From Muribaculaceae bacterium (GTDB taxonomy: Bacteria; Bacteroidota; Bacteroidia; Bacteroidales; Muribaculaceae): a DNA stretch of 16,488 bases. Below are positions 1 through 6,267 of this stretch, piece by piece. Positions within the stretch are counted from its first letter, which is position 1. Each line of letters starts with the position of its first letter. Below the pieces are notes generated by a model. That model was not told the DNA's origin. It was given only the letters and a program-made list of their open reading frames with translations, and made no database searches. Position numbers and translations under genes: made by a program. The stretch covers positions 1 to 16,488 of the forward strand of contig VSPF01000052.1 in the NCBI GenBank assembly GCA_009775195.1, written 5' to 3'.

Positions 1-156
1 GTCAACGACAGCATGGACAAGGTGATGAAGACCTTCGACGACACCCAGGCATGGAACCTGCCCGTTGTCGACGGCAACACCTACGTGGGCTTCGTGTCGA
101 AGAGCAAGATTTTCAACTCCTACCGCCGCGTCCTCCGCCACTATTGCGACGACTGA
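1..156 (+). CDS. C-terminal fragment of a CBS-domain protein, probably a ClC-type chloride channel (5' end outside window)
   Basis: The frame is open from base 1 to a TGA at 154-156 and gives the last 51 residues of a protein. The sequence contains WNLPVVDGNTYVGFVSKSKI, which is the second half of a CBS domain: a beta strand with the LPVVD-x-G turn followed by a strand reading GFVSK. In Bacteroidetes this ending (VSKSKIF, then an Arg-rich helix) is typical of ClC-family voltage-gated chloride channels/antiporters with cytoplasmic CBS pairs. That assignment rests on recalled family resemblance, since no transmembrane part is visible here. Other CBS proteins remain possible. The RAYT gene starts 20 bases downstream on the same strand. 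Confidence 0.7.
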   Translation, partial: VNDSMDKVMKTFDDTQAWNLPVVDGNTYVGFVSKSKIFNSYRRVLRHYCDD

Positions 157-176
157 GGCCGGATATCAGTGGACAC

Positions 177-785
177 ATGGGCGACAGGCATCGGTTTCGT
201 GCCGATTGGCACGACTATAACGGCGGTATATATTTAATCACTATTTGTACTGCCGGCAAGAAACATATATTCGGACATATTGCCGACGGCAAGATGTGTC
301 TCTCGCCCTTAGGGGATATTGTGACATCCTGTATCATCGACATTCCCGCCCATCACAGCGGAGTAGAGCTATACAACCACATAGTCATGCCCAACCACAT
401 ACACATGGTGATAGCGATACGCACCGCCGCCGTAGGGGCGCAATACATTGCGCCCGCACAGCAAACAGCGTATGGTCAGCAAATCGTGTCGGAACAGCAA
501 ATCGCTCCCGGACAAACCAACGTCGGTTGTCTGAAAGCACCGCGCCATGGCGAATCATGTCGTGACAATCACTATAACAGCGCATTAGCTGTTGTTATCA
601 GAACTTTCAAAGCTGCTGTAACACGCCTGGCGCGGGCGCAATGTATTGCGCCCCTACCGGATATTTGGCAACGAAATTATTATGAACATATTATTCGCCA
701 TCAGACTGCGTTTGACAACATAATGAATTACATCGACTCCAACCCCGAACGTTGGGGAGCCGATTGCTATAATCAGGGGATGTGA
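177..785 (+). CDS. REP-associated tyrosine transposase (RAYT), Y1/IS200-like HUH family, 202 aa
   Basis: A single-strand DNA transposase of the Y1_Tnp/IS200-like superfamily, domesticated type (RAYT), which acts on REP palindromes. Visible marks are an N-terminal strand GGIYLITICT (16-25), the HUH motif MPNHIHMVIAI (71-81, His74 and His76) and the RAYT-type C-terminal block WQRNYYEHIIR (164-174) ending YIDSNPERW. Tyr168 or Tyr169 is the likely catalytic tyrosine. The frame is open back to base 51, but that part overlaps the CBS gene; the ATG at 177 follows its stop by 20 bases and begins a family-like N terminus, so I chose it. A Gln-rich linker (95-112) separates the HUH half from the C-terminal helices. 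Both 26-bp REP-like palindromes of this window lie inside the frame and encode AQYIAP and AQCIAP. No flanking insertion-sequence ends are seen, as expected for a RAYT rather than a mobile IS. Confidence 0.88.
   Translation: MGDRHRFRADWHDYNGGIYLITICTAGKKHIFGHIADGKMCLSPLGDIVTSCIIDIPAHHSGVELYNHIVMPNHIHMVIAIRTAAVGAQYIAPAQQTAYGQQIVSEQQIAPGQTNVGCLKAPRHGESCRDNHYNSALAVVIRTFKAAVTRLARAQCIAPLPDIWQRNYYEHIIRHQTAFDNIMNYIDSNPERWGADCYNQGM
432..457 (+). repeat. REP-like palindrome, copy 1 (inside the RAYT gene)
   Basis: A 26-base unit with a GTAG head followed by a 9-bp perfect stem (GGGCGCAAT / ATTGCGCCC) around AC. The GTAG head plus GC-rich hairpin is the usual form of REP sequences mobilised by RAYTs. 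It lies in frame and encodes V86-G-A-Q-Y-I-A-P. The whole unit is exactly reverse-complementary to 632-657. Confidence 0.85.
632..657 (-). repeat. REP-like palindrome, copy 2 (inverted, inside the RAYT gene)
   Basis: Exact 26-base reverse complement of 432-457; the GTAG head reads on the minus strand, so the two heads face outwards and the tails face each other. It encodes AQCIAP just before the conserved IWQRNYYEH block. The match ends sharply at 26 bases on both sides. I saw no third copy in the window. Confidence 0.85.
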
Positions 786-803
786 CTTATTTCGCCCGTG
801 TAT

Positions 804-2015
804 TCAATCCAGGTGTTCGAAGAAAGACGAGGTGTTGACCACGAAGACGTCGAGGGCGGAGAGGATGTGGCGGTGCGCAATCAGGTCGGCGAGGTTGATG
901 TCGCCGATAACATAGCACGACTCGGCCGACAGATATTGCTCGTGAATGGCTGTGAAAGGAAGCAAGTCGGGGATGGGCGTTGACGAATAACGCACATAGA
1001 TACGCAGGGGTATGTCGGTCGTGTAGACGGGGCGGTCGATATAGTGCATCTTTTTATACTCGTAGCGGTAGTCGTGGCGACGCGCCATGATGTCGCTCAA
1101 AATCGACGAAGCCGTAGGCAGCGAACCCGCACCCTTGCCGAACATAAACTGCCGGTCATAGCACTCGCCACGTATGACCACGCCGTTGTACTCGTCGTCA
1201 ACGCTGTAGATATACTTGCCGGGACGCACAAACTCGGGCATTACAAACATGGTGAAACGGCCGTTGCCGACCTTCGCCACCTGCGCCACAAGCTTTATTT
1301 TCACACCTTTCTCACGAGCATAGCGTATGTCGGAATCATGAATCGACGATATTCCGAAAGTGAAAATATCTTCGGGGCGCACATACACTCCGAGGGCGTG
1401 CATGGTGATAATCACGAGCTTGAACAAAGAATCGTAGCCCTCGATGTCGAACGTGGGGTCGCTCTCGGCAAATCCGAGAGCCTGAGCCTTGGCCAAGGCC
1501 GACGCATAATCCTCGCCATGGTCAAAGACACGTGAGAGGATATAGTTCGACGAACCGTTGAGTATGCCCTTGACCTCGAGAAGCAGGTCGTTGTCGTAAT
1601 ACTCCTCGAGATTACGAATTACGGGAATTGAGCCGCACGACGAGGCATCATATAGCAGGGCCGTATCGTGTTCTTGCTGCAAGGCTATCAGCTCGGGCAG
1701 GTGTCGCGCTATCATGGCCTTGTTGCCGGATACAACGGGTATGCCCCGGCGCAGGGCATCGCAAACTATCTTATACGAAGCGTCGGCATTGTCGATTACC
1801 TCGACTATAAGGTCAATCCCGGGGTCGTCGAGTATGTCGGCAACACGGTCGGTAAACAACTCTCCAGGGGCCTCGACGCTGCGCGGCTTTGCGAGATTGC
1901 GCACACATATTCGGCGGATTTCGGCATGTGCATTGGGGGCCTTGCTGACAACCTGGTAAATCCCCTGGCCGACAACGCCGAAGCCAAAGAGTCCTATACG
2001 AATTTTATTATCCAT
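804..2015 (-). CDS. hom: Homoserine dehydrogenase, 403 aa
   Basis: NAD(P)H-dependent reduction of aspartate semialdehyde to homoserine, the branch-point step for methionine and threonine. The N terminus has the Rossmann motif GFGVVGQG (11-18). Then come SGNKA with Lys99, the catalytic-domain block GILNGSSNYILSRV (150-163), and EGYDSLFKL, where Asp195 and Lys199 match the catalytic Asp/Lys pair of the family. FGKGAGSLPTASS (292-304) is the conserved block after the substrate domain. At 403 residues it is a monofunctional enzyme with no aspartokinase part; the last about 75 residues may be a diverged ACT-like regulatory domain, which I cannot confirm. The ATG at 2015 overlaps the end of the acetyltransferase gene by 8 bases, so translation is probably coupled. 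It is the last gene of the met operon and converges on the RAYT gene 18 bases away. Confidence 0.95.
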   Translation of the reverse strand: MDNKIRIGLFGFGVVGQGIYQVVSKAPNAHAEIRRICVRNLAKPRSVEAPGELFTDRVADILDDPGIDLIVEVIDNADASYKIVCDALRRGIPVVSGNKAMIARHLPELIALQQEHDTALLYDASSCGSIPVIRNLEEYYDNDLLLEVKGILNGSSNYILSRVFDHGEDYASALAKAQALGFAESDPTFDIEGYDSLFKLVIITMHALGVYVRPEDIFTFGISSIHDSDIRYAREKGVKIKLVAQVAKVGNGRFTMFVMPEFVRPGKYIYSVDDEYNGVVIRGECYDRQFMFGKGAGSLPTASSILSDIMARRHDYRYEYKKMHYIDRPVYTTDIPLRIYVRYSSTPIPDLLPFTAIHEQYLSAESCYVIGDINLADLIAHRHILSALDVFVVNTSSFFEHLD

Positions 2016-3033
2016 TGATAAAGGGTGTTAGAATTGAGTTCAACTGCCCGTGCTCGACCAGGAAACCGTCGTGACCGTAGGGGCTGTCAATCTCGCGATA
2101 GGCAGCCCCCGGTATTTTCGCGGCAAGACTGCGCATCTCGGCAGGGGTAAATATGATATCAGTCGAAATACCTACGACTATCGTCGGGCAAGAAATTGAG
2201 CCGAGTACCTTGTCGACACCGCCTCGACCACGGCCGATGTCGTGTGTGTCGAAGGCATCGAGTATGGCGAGGTAGGAATAGGCATTGTAACGGCAGACGA
2301 GTTTATCGCCCTGGTGCCGTTGGTAGGTACAGGCGCGATGCATGGCAAAGGGGTCGTCGGTGGCGGCATCCTGCTGACTCAAGTTATACCCCTCGGGGCC
2401 ACGGTATGTCAGCAAACCTATGGCCCGTGCTGCGGCAAGGCCGTCGCGGGCGGCATCGGGACGAGGTTCGCCGTATGTCGGGTCGCTCTTTATGGCCATA
2501 CGCTGCGTCTCGTCGATGGCAATTGTCCATGGCGAGGCCTTGGCATCAGTGGCTATGAGGATGAGGCGGTCGAAGCGCGAGGGTTCCCGGGCTATCCATT
2601 CCAAAGCCTGAAAACCGCCGACCGAACTGCCGACGAGGGCGTGTATCTGCCTGATACCGAGCATGTCGGTCAATAGGCGGTGTGCCGCAACCATGTCGCC
2701 TATGGTAAAGCGCGGAAACGAGTCGTAGTAGGGCTTGCCAGTGGCCGGGTTGACATGCAGCGGCCCGGTGGTGCCGTAGTGCGAACCCAGAATGTTGGCA
2801 CAGACCACATACCACTTGTCGGGGTCGAGGAAGGCACCCTGCTCTACCGTATGCGGCCACCAGTCGGCCACATCGCTGTTGGCGGTGAGGGCGTGGCATA
2901 CCCAGACCACATTGTCGCGTGCGGCATTGAGCCTGCCATAGCTGTGATAGGCGATGGTCAGTTCGGGCAGCACCTCGCCCGACTCGAGGACGAAGGGGTG
3001 ATGACTACGGATGATTACAGGTTCACTCGACAT
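2008..3033 (-). CDS. metX: Homoserine O-acetyltransferase, 341 aa
   Basis: Acetyl-CoA plus homoserine gives O-acetylhomoserine, the activated substrate for direct sulfhydrylation. It is an alpha/beta hydrolase of the MetX family. Visible are CHALTANS near the oxyanion region (46-53), the nucleophile elbow GSSVGG (135-140, Ser137), Asp292 in STDIIF and His321 in GHDGFL, the expected Ser-Asp-His triad. I chose the ATG at 3033, which overlaps the stop of the upstream gene by 11 bases. The frame extends to a TTG at 3060, but that overlaps further and adds nothing conserved. Length fits the family (about 340-380). Some MetX-like enzymes use succinyl-CoA; the sulfhydrylase next door fits an acetyl substrate, but the acyl preference is not proven from sequence. 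Confidence 0.93.
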   Translation of the reverse strand: MSSEPVIIRSHHPFVLESGEVLPELTIAYHSYGRLNAARDNVVWVCHALTANSDVADWWPHTVEQGAFLDPDKWYVVCANILGSHYGTTGPLHVNPATGKPYYDSFPRFTIGDMVAAHRLLTDMLGIRQIHALVGSSVGGFQALEWIAREPSRFDRLILIATDAKASPWTIAIDETQRMAIKSDPTYGEPRPDAARDGLAAARAIGLLTYRGPEGYNLSQQDAATDDPFAMHRACTYQRHQGDKLVCRYNAYSYLAILDAFDTHDIGRGRGGVDKVLGSISCPTIVVGISTDIIFTPAEMRSLAAKIPGAAYREIDSPYGHDGFLVEHGQLNSILTPFING

Positions 3034-4309
3034 GGCGGAAGGCTTGTTCGAAATCGGCAATAATGTCTTCTACATCTTCAAGGCCGAGCGATATGCGCAG
3101 CAGTGTGGGGGTGACACCGGCAGCCTCGAGGTCGGCGGCACTAAGCTGCTTGTGCGTGGTCGACGCAGGGTGCGTGACAACGGTTATAGAGTCGCCAATC
3201 ATGGTCATATGCGCCGCAAGTTCGAGAGCCTCGACAAAGCGCACGGTGGAATCGAGGTCGCCTTTTAACTCTACATTGAGGACGGCCGACGCCCCGAAAC
3301 GGAAGTATTTTTGAGCATTCTCATAGCCGGGGTGGTCGTCGAAGCCCACATAGCTTACTTTCTTGACTTTAGGATGATTGCGAAGGTATTCTGCCAGTCG
3401 GCGAGTCGACTCTACCTCGTGGCGCACACGCAGCGACAAAGTTTCGAGTCCGAGCATCATCAAATACGAATCGAAAGGCGAGGGGCAGCAGCCGAAGTCG
3501 CGCAGTCCGCCGACTCTGCACTTGACGATAAATGCCGCAGGGCCGAAAGCCTCGGTCAGCACCAGGCCGTGGTAGCTCTCGTCGGGCTGCGACAGTTGGG
3601 GGAACTTGCCGTTATTCCAGTCGAATTTACCGCCGTCGACTATTATGCCGCCCATTGCCGTGCCATGGCCGTTAATCCATTTCGTGGCAGAATCGACGAT
3701 GATGTCCGCCCCCCAGTCGAAGGGGTTACAAAGGTAGCCGCCGGCACCGAAAGTGTTGTCGACGATGAAAGGCACGCCGTGGTTGTGAGCGATTTTGGCA
3801 AGGGCCTCGAGGTCGGGCACATAGCATGTAGGATTGCCCATGCTTTCGACGAAGATGGCGCGGGTATTTTCGTCGATAAGCGCCTCGAAATCCTCGGGGG
3901 CCGTGGTAGGCGCAATCCTGACTTCGACACCGAGTTTGCGCAGAGAGTGTCTGAACTGGTTGTAAGTACCGCCATAGAGTAGCGGCGAGGCCACGATATT
4001 CTGCCCCTTCTCGACCAGCGCGGTCACAGTGAGGAGTATAGCACTCATGCCCGAAGCCACGGCAAGGGCTCCCACACCGCCATAAAGTGCGGCAACGCGC
4101 TCCTCGTAGGCCGACGACGTAGGGTTCTGCAGACGGGTGTAGATATTACCGGCCTCGCTGAGGTCGAAGAGATTTGCGGCATATTCGCAAGTCTTGAAGC
4201 GGTAAGCGGCCGTGGGGTAGATAGCCACGCCCCTGGCCCCGGTCTCGGGAGTATGGTCGAGCCCGGCATGAATCTGGCGGGTGTTAAAGCCTAATTTCTT
4301 ATAGTCCAT
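3023..4309 (-). CDS. metY: O-acetylhomoserine sulfhydrylase (aminocarboxypropyltransferase), 428 aa
   Basis: PLP enzyme of the Cys/Met metabolism family that makes homocysteine from O-acetylhomoserine and sulfide. Key parts are GFNTRQIHAG (7-16), the phosphate-binding YTRLQNPT (57-64), ASGMSAI (85-91), Asp184 in FIVDNTFG, and the PLP lysine Lys210 in DSATKWINGHG. Length is typical for the MetY/Met17 type (about 425-430) rather than cystathionine gamma-synthase (about 380). The start is the ATG at 4309 (MDYKKLGF). An in-frame extension to 4411 runs through the leader and terminator and is not credible. It is the first structural gene of the operon; its start lies 13 bases after the T-run of the attenuator, so expression probably depends on read-through of that terminator. 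Confidence 0.95.
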   Translation of the reverse strand: MDYKKLGFNTRQIHAGLDHTPETGARGVAIYPTAAYRFKTCEYAANLFDLSEAGNIYTRLQNPTSSAYEERVAALYGGVGALAVASGMSAILLTVTALVEKGQNIVASPLLYGGTYNQFRHSLRKLGVEVRIAPTTAPEDFEALIDENTRAIFVESMGNPTCYVPDLEALAKIAHNHGVPFIVDNTFGAGGYLCNPFDWGADIIVDSATKWINGHGTAMGGIIVDGGKFDWNNGKFPQLSQPDESYHGLVLTEAFGPAAFIVKCRVGGLRDFGCCPSPFDSYLMMLGLETLSLRVRHEVESTRRLAEYLRNHPKVKKVSYVGFDDHPGYENAQKYFRFGASAVLNVELKGDLDSTVRFVEALELAAHMTMIGDSITVVTHPASTTHKQLSAADLEAAGVTPTLLRISLGLEDVEDIIADFEQAFRHVE

Positions 4310-4322
4310 ATAATCTAAAAAT

Positions 4323-4352
4323 AAAAAATCCGGCCCCTTGTCAGGAGCCGGA
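4323..4352 (-). terminator. Intrinsic terminator of the met attenuator
   Basis: On the minus strand a 9-bp stem (TCCGGCTCC with GGGGCCGGA, one G-U pair) closes a 6-base loop TGACAA and is followed directly by six T, an A and five more T. It sits between the leader peptide stop (4381) and the metY ATG (4309). Its 5' arm (4344-4352) is also complementary over 8 bases to 4387-4394 inside the leader reading frame, so terminator and antiterminator are mutually exclusive. Confidence 0.92.
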
Positions 4353-4394
4353 CTATAATGAGTTAAATACGTGACGATACTCACACCCGGCTCC
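4344..4394 (-). promoter_or_regulatory. Antiterminator pairing of the met leader
   Basis: GGAGCCGG at 4394-4387 (minus strand, leader codons 30-32) is a perfect 8-base complement of CCGGCTCC at 4351-4344, the 5' arm of the terminator. The intervening loop is 35 bases and holds the leader stop codon. CCGGCT at 4493-4488, just before the leader start, can instead pair with AGCCGG of the same strand. That could hold the antiterminator strand when the leader is not translated (inference). Confidence 0.82.
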
Positions 4395-4482
4395 GTCGGC
4401 TGCGCATGCACATCATACCCATCATAGTCACACCCGTCATGGGCATGGACTCGGCAGAGTGATATGTAGAATAAGCAGTCAT
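4381..4482 (-). CDS. Met-rich leader peptide of the met operon, 33 aa
   Basis: A short frame from ATG at 4482 to TGA at 4381, located between a consensus promoter and an intrinsic terminator. The peptide has 8 Met in 33 residues. Seven of them fall in the 14-residue run MPMTGVTMMGMMCM (13-26), followed by an Arg/Ser tail ending RSRV and the stop. Codons 30-32 contain the antiterminator strand GGAGCCGG. It therefore reads as a sensor: a ribosome short of Met-tRNA would stall on the Met codons, and one that finishes would cover the antiterminator. There is no clear Shine-Dalgarno, common in this phylum; the start is preceded by TAAACA. It is too short and too biased for an ordinary protein, and I know of no specific named homologue. 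Confidence 0.85.
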   Translation of the reverse strand: MTAYSTYHSAESMPMTGVTMMGMMCMRSRRSRV

Positions 4483-4510
4483 TGTTTAGCCGGTAGGATT
4501 GTTACGGCTG

Positions 4511-4541
4511 CAAAGTTAAACAATAAATCTGACTTCGCAAA
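4511..4541 (-). promoter_or_regulatory. Promoter of the met operon
   Basis: Bacteroidetes-type promoter on the minus strand: -33 TTTG at 4541-4538, a 19-base spacer, and -7 TAACTTTG at 4518-4511, matching TAnnTTTG exactly. Transcription would start near 4505, about 20 bases before the leader peptide ATG. Confidence 0.82.
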
Positions 4542-4551
4542 CTTTTTGCCA

Positions 4552-4574
4552 AAAATTAACGCAGATTATAATTT
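4552..4574 (-). repeat. 23-bp direct repeat, copy A (upstream of the met promoter)
   Basis: Matches 6243-6265 at 21 of 23 positions in the same orientation. It ends 10 bases upstream of the met -33 element and overlaps the TAA stop of the SGNH-GH43 gene. It contains an inverted AAATTA/TAATTT pair separated by 10 bases, so it may be an upstream activator site; that role is inference. Confidence 0.65.
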
Positions 4575-6158
4575 CGTGGCTTCAGTACTTTTCAACTTGT
4601 CGACCACGCTGCGCGGAACGCTGATTGCCGTGCCGTGGCTCATACCTTTAGGCATACTTATACGGTCGGTACAATCCTCCCAAGTTTTGCCATGGTCGTG
4701 GCTGACAGATGCACCAAAGCGGTGGCTGCGATACATATCGAAAAACACCACGAGGTCGTTACCGACGAATAGCGGTGCCGGCCCCTCGCTCCAGGCCGGC
4801 AGCCCATCTTTAAGCTGTTTGTTGATTGGCTCTGAAACTTTCTTGTCAAAACCCGATTTCATCGACTTGGCACGAGTTATGCGGATGTTCTTCTCGGGCG
4901 GATTGAGGTTTTCGTTCTTAACGGCCATGATGAGTTCGCCAGTTTGGGGGTCACGCACAATGGCGGCATCGATGACATTAAAATCGGGGTTGTACCACAG
5001 GCGAGTCTTCGAGAACTTTTTGAAGTCTTTTGTGGAGGTGCAGTAGATGCGGTGGTTATATTCGTTCTCGCTCACGCAGCCATCGGTCTTGATGCCCTTG
5101 GCTCCGGGCACGGTGCTTGCCCAAAAGATATAATACGTGCCCGAGGGCTCGTCGTAGAACAGCTCGGGGGCCCATGCGTTGCGGCTCGTCGGGTAGTCCT
5201 TCATCACGGGTATGGCCTGCTGTTCGCTCCAGTTGACAAGGTCGCGCGAGGTGGCATGACCGATGACGGGTTCTTTCCAGCTCGAGGTCCACACAAGGTG
5301 GAAGGTGCCGTCGGGGGCCTGGCAGATGCTCGGGTCGCGGAGCAGTTTATCCTTGCCGACATTGGGGCGCATCACGGGCTTGCCGTCGTTAATCGCCGTC
5401 CAATTGTAGCCGTCGTAGCTGTAGGCTATGCACAGGCCGGCAGCCTGTTTCTTTGTGTCGAAGTAGGTAAAGACGTAGGCAGTGTCGGGGTCCTGGTTCA
5501 TCACGCCGCGCACAAATCTCTCGCCCCAATCGAGCAGCAGGCCGTGGCCTTCGGCATTGAGGTGGGCCTGGTCGTTGGTATTTTGGAAATACCGCTGGCG
5601 GTAATCGGCGTCGCCGGGGCGTATGCCGCTCGTCGTAGCGGCATCGAGTACTGGTATGCCATTTGCGGAGCAGACCTCGTGTATAGTGGCATTGACCTCG
5701 GGGAAGCCTTGGCGAGGCACATCCCATGGCGTGACAAAGCCAAGATGGGCCTTGGGGTAATGGTCGCGCAAACCACGGCAGAGCGAGTCGAGGGCGGTGC
5801 GGAACATCTGCAGCGAGTCGGCGTTGGTGCCAATCTTGTAGGCATCGTTATGGCCGGCTATGACGAGGATGCAGTCTACGGTGTCGGGTATGGTGGTATA
5901 CCGGTCGAGTATGCTCGGGCCGAAACCCTCGCGCTTGCGGTCGAAGGCGATGCAGCCGCCGTTACGGCCGAAATTGAGATAGCTCATGCCCAGGCGCTCG
6001 GCCACCCGCGAGTGCCATGTCTCAGCCTTGGGTCTGCGATGGTTGGCCACATAGCTGTCGCCTATGACGGCCATCGTCTTGCCGGCATAGGGGGTATCCT
6101 CTGCCACAAGGTAGAGGCCGAAAACCATCAGGAAGAGGGTAAAAAGGTAACGTTTCAT
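4566..6158 (-). CDS. Secreted SGNH/GDSL esterase fused to a GH43-like glycosidase, 530 aa
   Basis: A two-domain exported polysaccharide-degrading protein. Residues 1-20 form a signal peptide. The first domain (about 25-220) is an SGNH hydrolase: block I VIGDSY with Ser35, block II Gly in NFGRNGG, block III GHND with Asn104, and block V DQAH with Asp196 and His199. The second (about 225-520) is a five-bladed propeller of the GH43 type, with candidate catalytic residues Asp275 in LLRDPS, Asp397 in NVIDAAIV and Glu458 in WSEGPAP, plus the blade motif NAWAPEL (327-333). Such a pairing suggests one protein removing acetyl or similar esters and then arabinose- or galactofuranose-type side chains, but the substrate is not readable. 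It has its own promoter and is not obviously tied to the genes on either side; no SusC/SusD pair is in the window. The ATG at 6158 begins the signal peptide directly. Confidence 0.85.
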   Translation of the reverse strand: MKRYLFTLFLMVFGLYLVAEDTPYAGKTMAVIGDSYVANHRRPKAETWHSRVAERLGMSYLNFGRNGGCIAFDRKREGFGPSILDRYTTIPDTVDCILVIAGHNDAYKIGTNADSLQMFRTALDSLCRGLRDHYPKAHLGFVTPWDVPRQGFPEVNATIHEVCSANGIPVLDAATTSGIRPGDADYRQRYFQNTNDQAHLNAEGHGLLLDWGERFVRGVMNQDPDTAYVFTYFDTKKQAAGLCIAYSYDGYNWTAINDGKPVMRPNVGKDKLLRDPSICQAPDGTFHLVWTSSWKEPVIGHATSRDLVNWSEQQAIPVMKDYPTSRNAWAPELFYDEPSGTYYIFWASTVPGAKGIKTDGCVSENEYNHRIYCTSTKDFKKFSKTRLWYNPDFNVIDAAIVRDPQTGELIMAVKNENLNPPEKNIRITRAKSMKSGFDKKVSEPINKQLKDGLPAWSEGPAPLFVGNDLVVFFDMYRSHRFGASVSHDHGKTWEDCTDRISMPKGMSHGTAISVPRSVVDKLKSTEATKL

Positions 6159-6200
6159 AGTATTTAGAGGGTTATGATTTACACGTGCATATTTAGTCTG

Positions 6201-6231
6201 CGAAATTAAACAAAAGTTTCAATTTCACAAA
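6201..6231 (-). promoter_or_regulatory. Promoter of the SGNH-GH43 gene
   Basis: On the minus strand: -33 TTTG at 6231-6228, a 19-base spacer, and -7 TAATTTCG at 6208-6201, one mismatch from TAnnTTTG. It lies about 45 bases ahead of the ATG at 6158. Its upstream and core sequence resembles the met promoter region. Confidence 0.65.
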
Positions 6232-6242
6232 CTTGTAGAAGT

Positions 6243-6265
6243 AAAATTAACGCGGATTATGATTT
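6243..6265 (-). repeat. 23-bp direct repeat, copy B (upstream of the SGNH-GH43 promoter)
   Basis: Second copy of the element at 4552-4574, two mismatches. It lies 11 bases upstream of the -33 element at 6228-6231 and just after the stop of the last ABC permease. The two copies bracket the SGNH-GH43 gene as direct repeats. Confidence 0.65.
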
Positions 6266-6267
6266 GA

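Noticed and set aside
51..176. N-terminal extension of the RAYT frame to base 51
   Set aside because: It overlaps the CBS-protein coding region in another frame and reads as Arg/Pro-rich nonsense. The ATG at 177 is the natural start.
4310..4411. N-terminal extension of the sulfhydrylase to 4411
   Set aside because: It would translate through the terminator hairpin and T-run and starts with a non-ATG codon. The ATG at 4309 gives the family-typical N terminus.
4480..4520. Possible SAM-II riboswitch in the met leader (GCAGCC and GCTAAA-like pieces)
   Set aside because: The pieces overlap the -7 box and the start of the transcript, so a complete aptamer with its pseudoknot could not be transcribed. 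The Met-rich frame and terminator explain the region better.
4944..6167. Long plus-strand frame (407 codons) opposite the SGNH-GH43 gene
   Set aside because: Shadow of the minus-strand gene; no known domain, and the minus frame carries clear catalytic motifs and a signal peptide.
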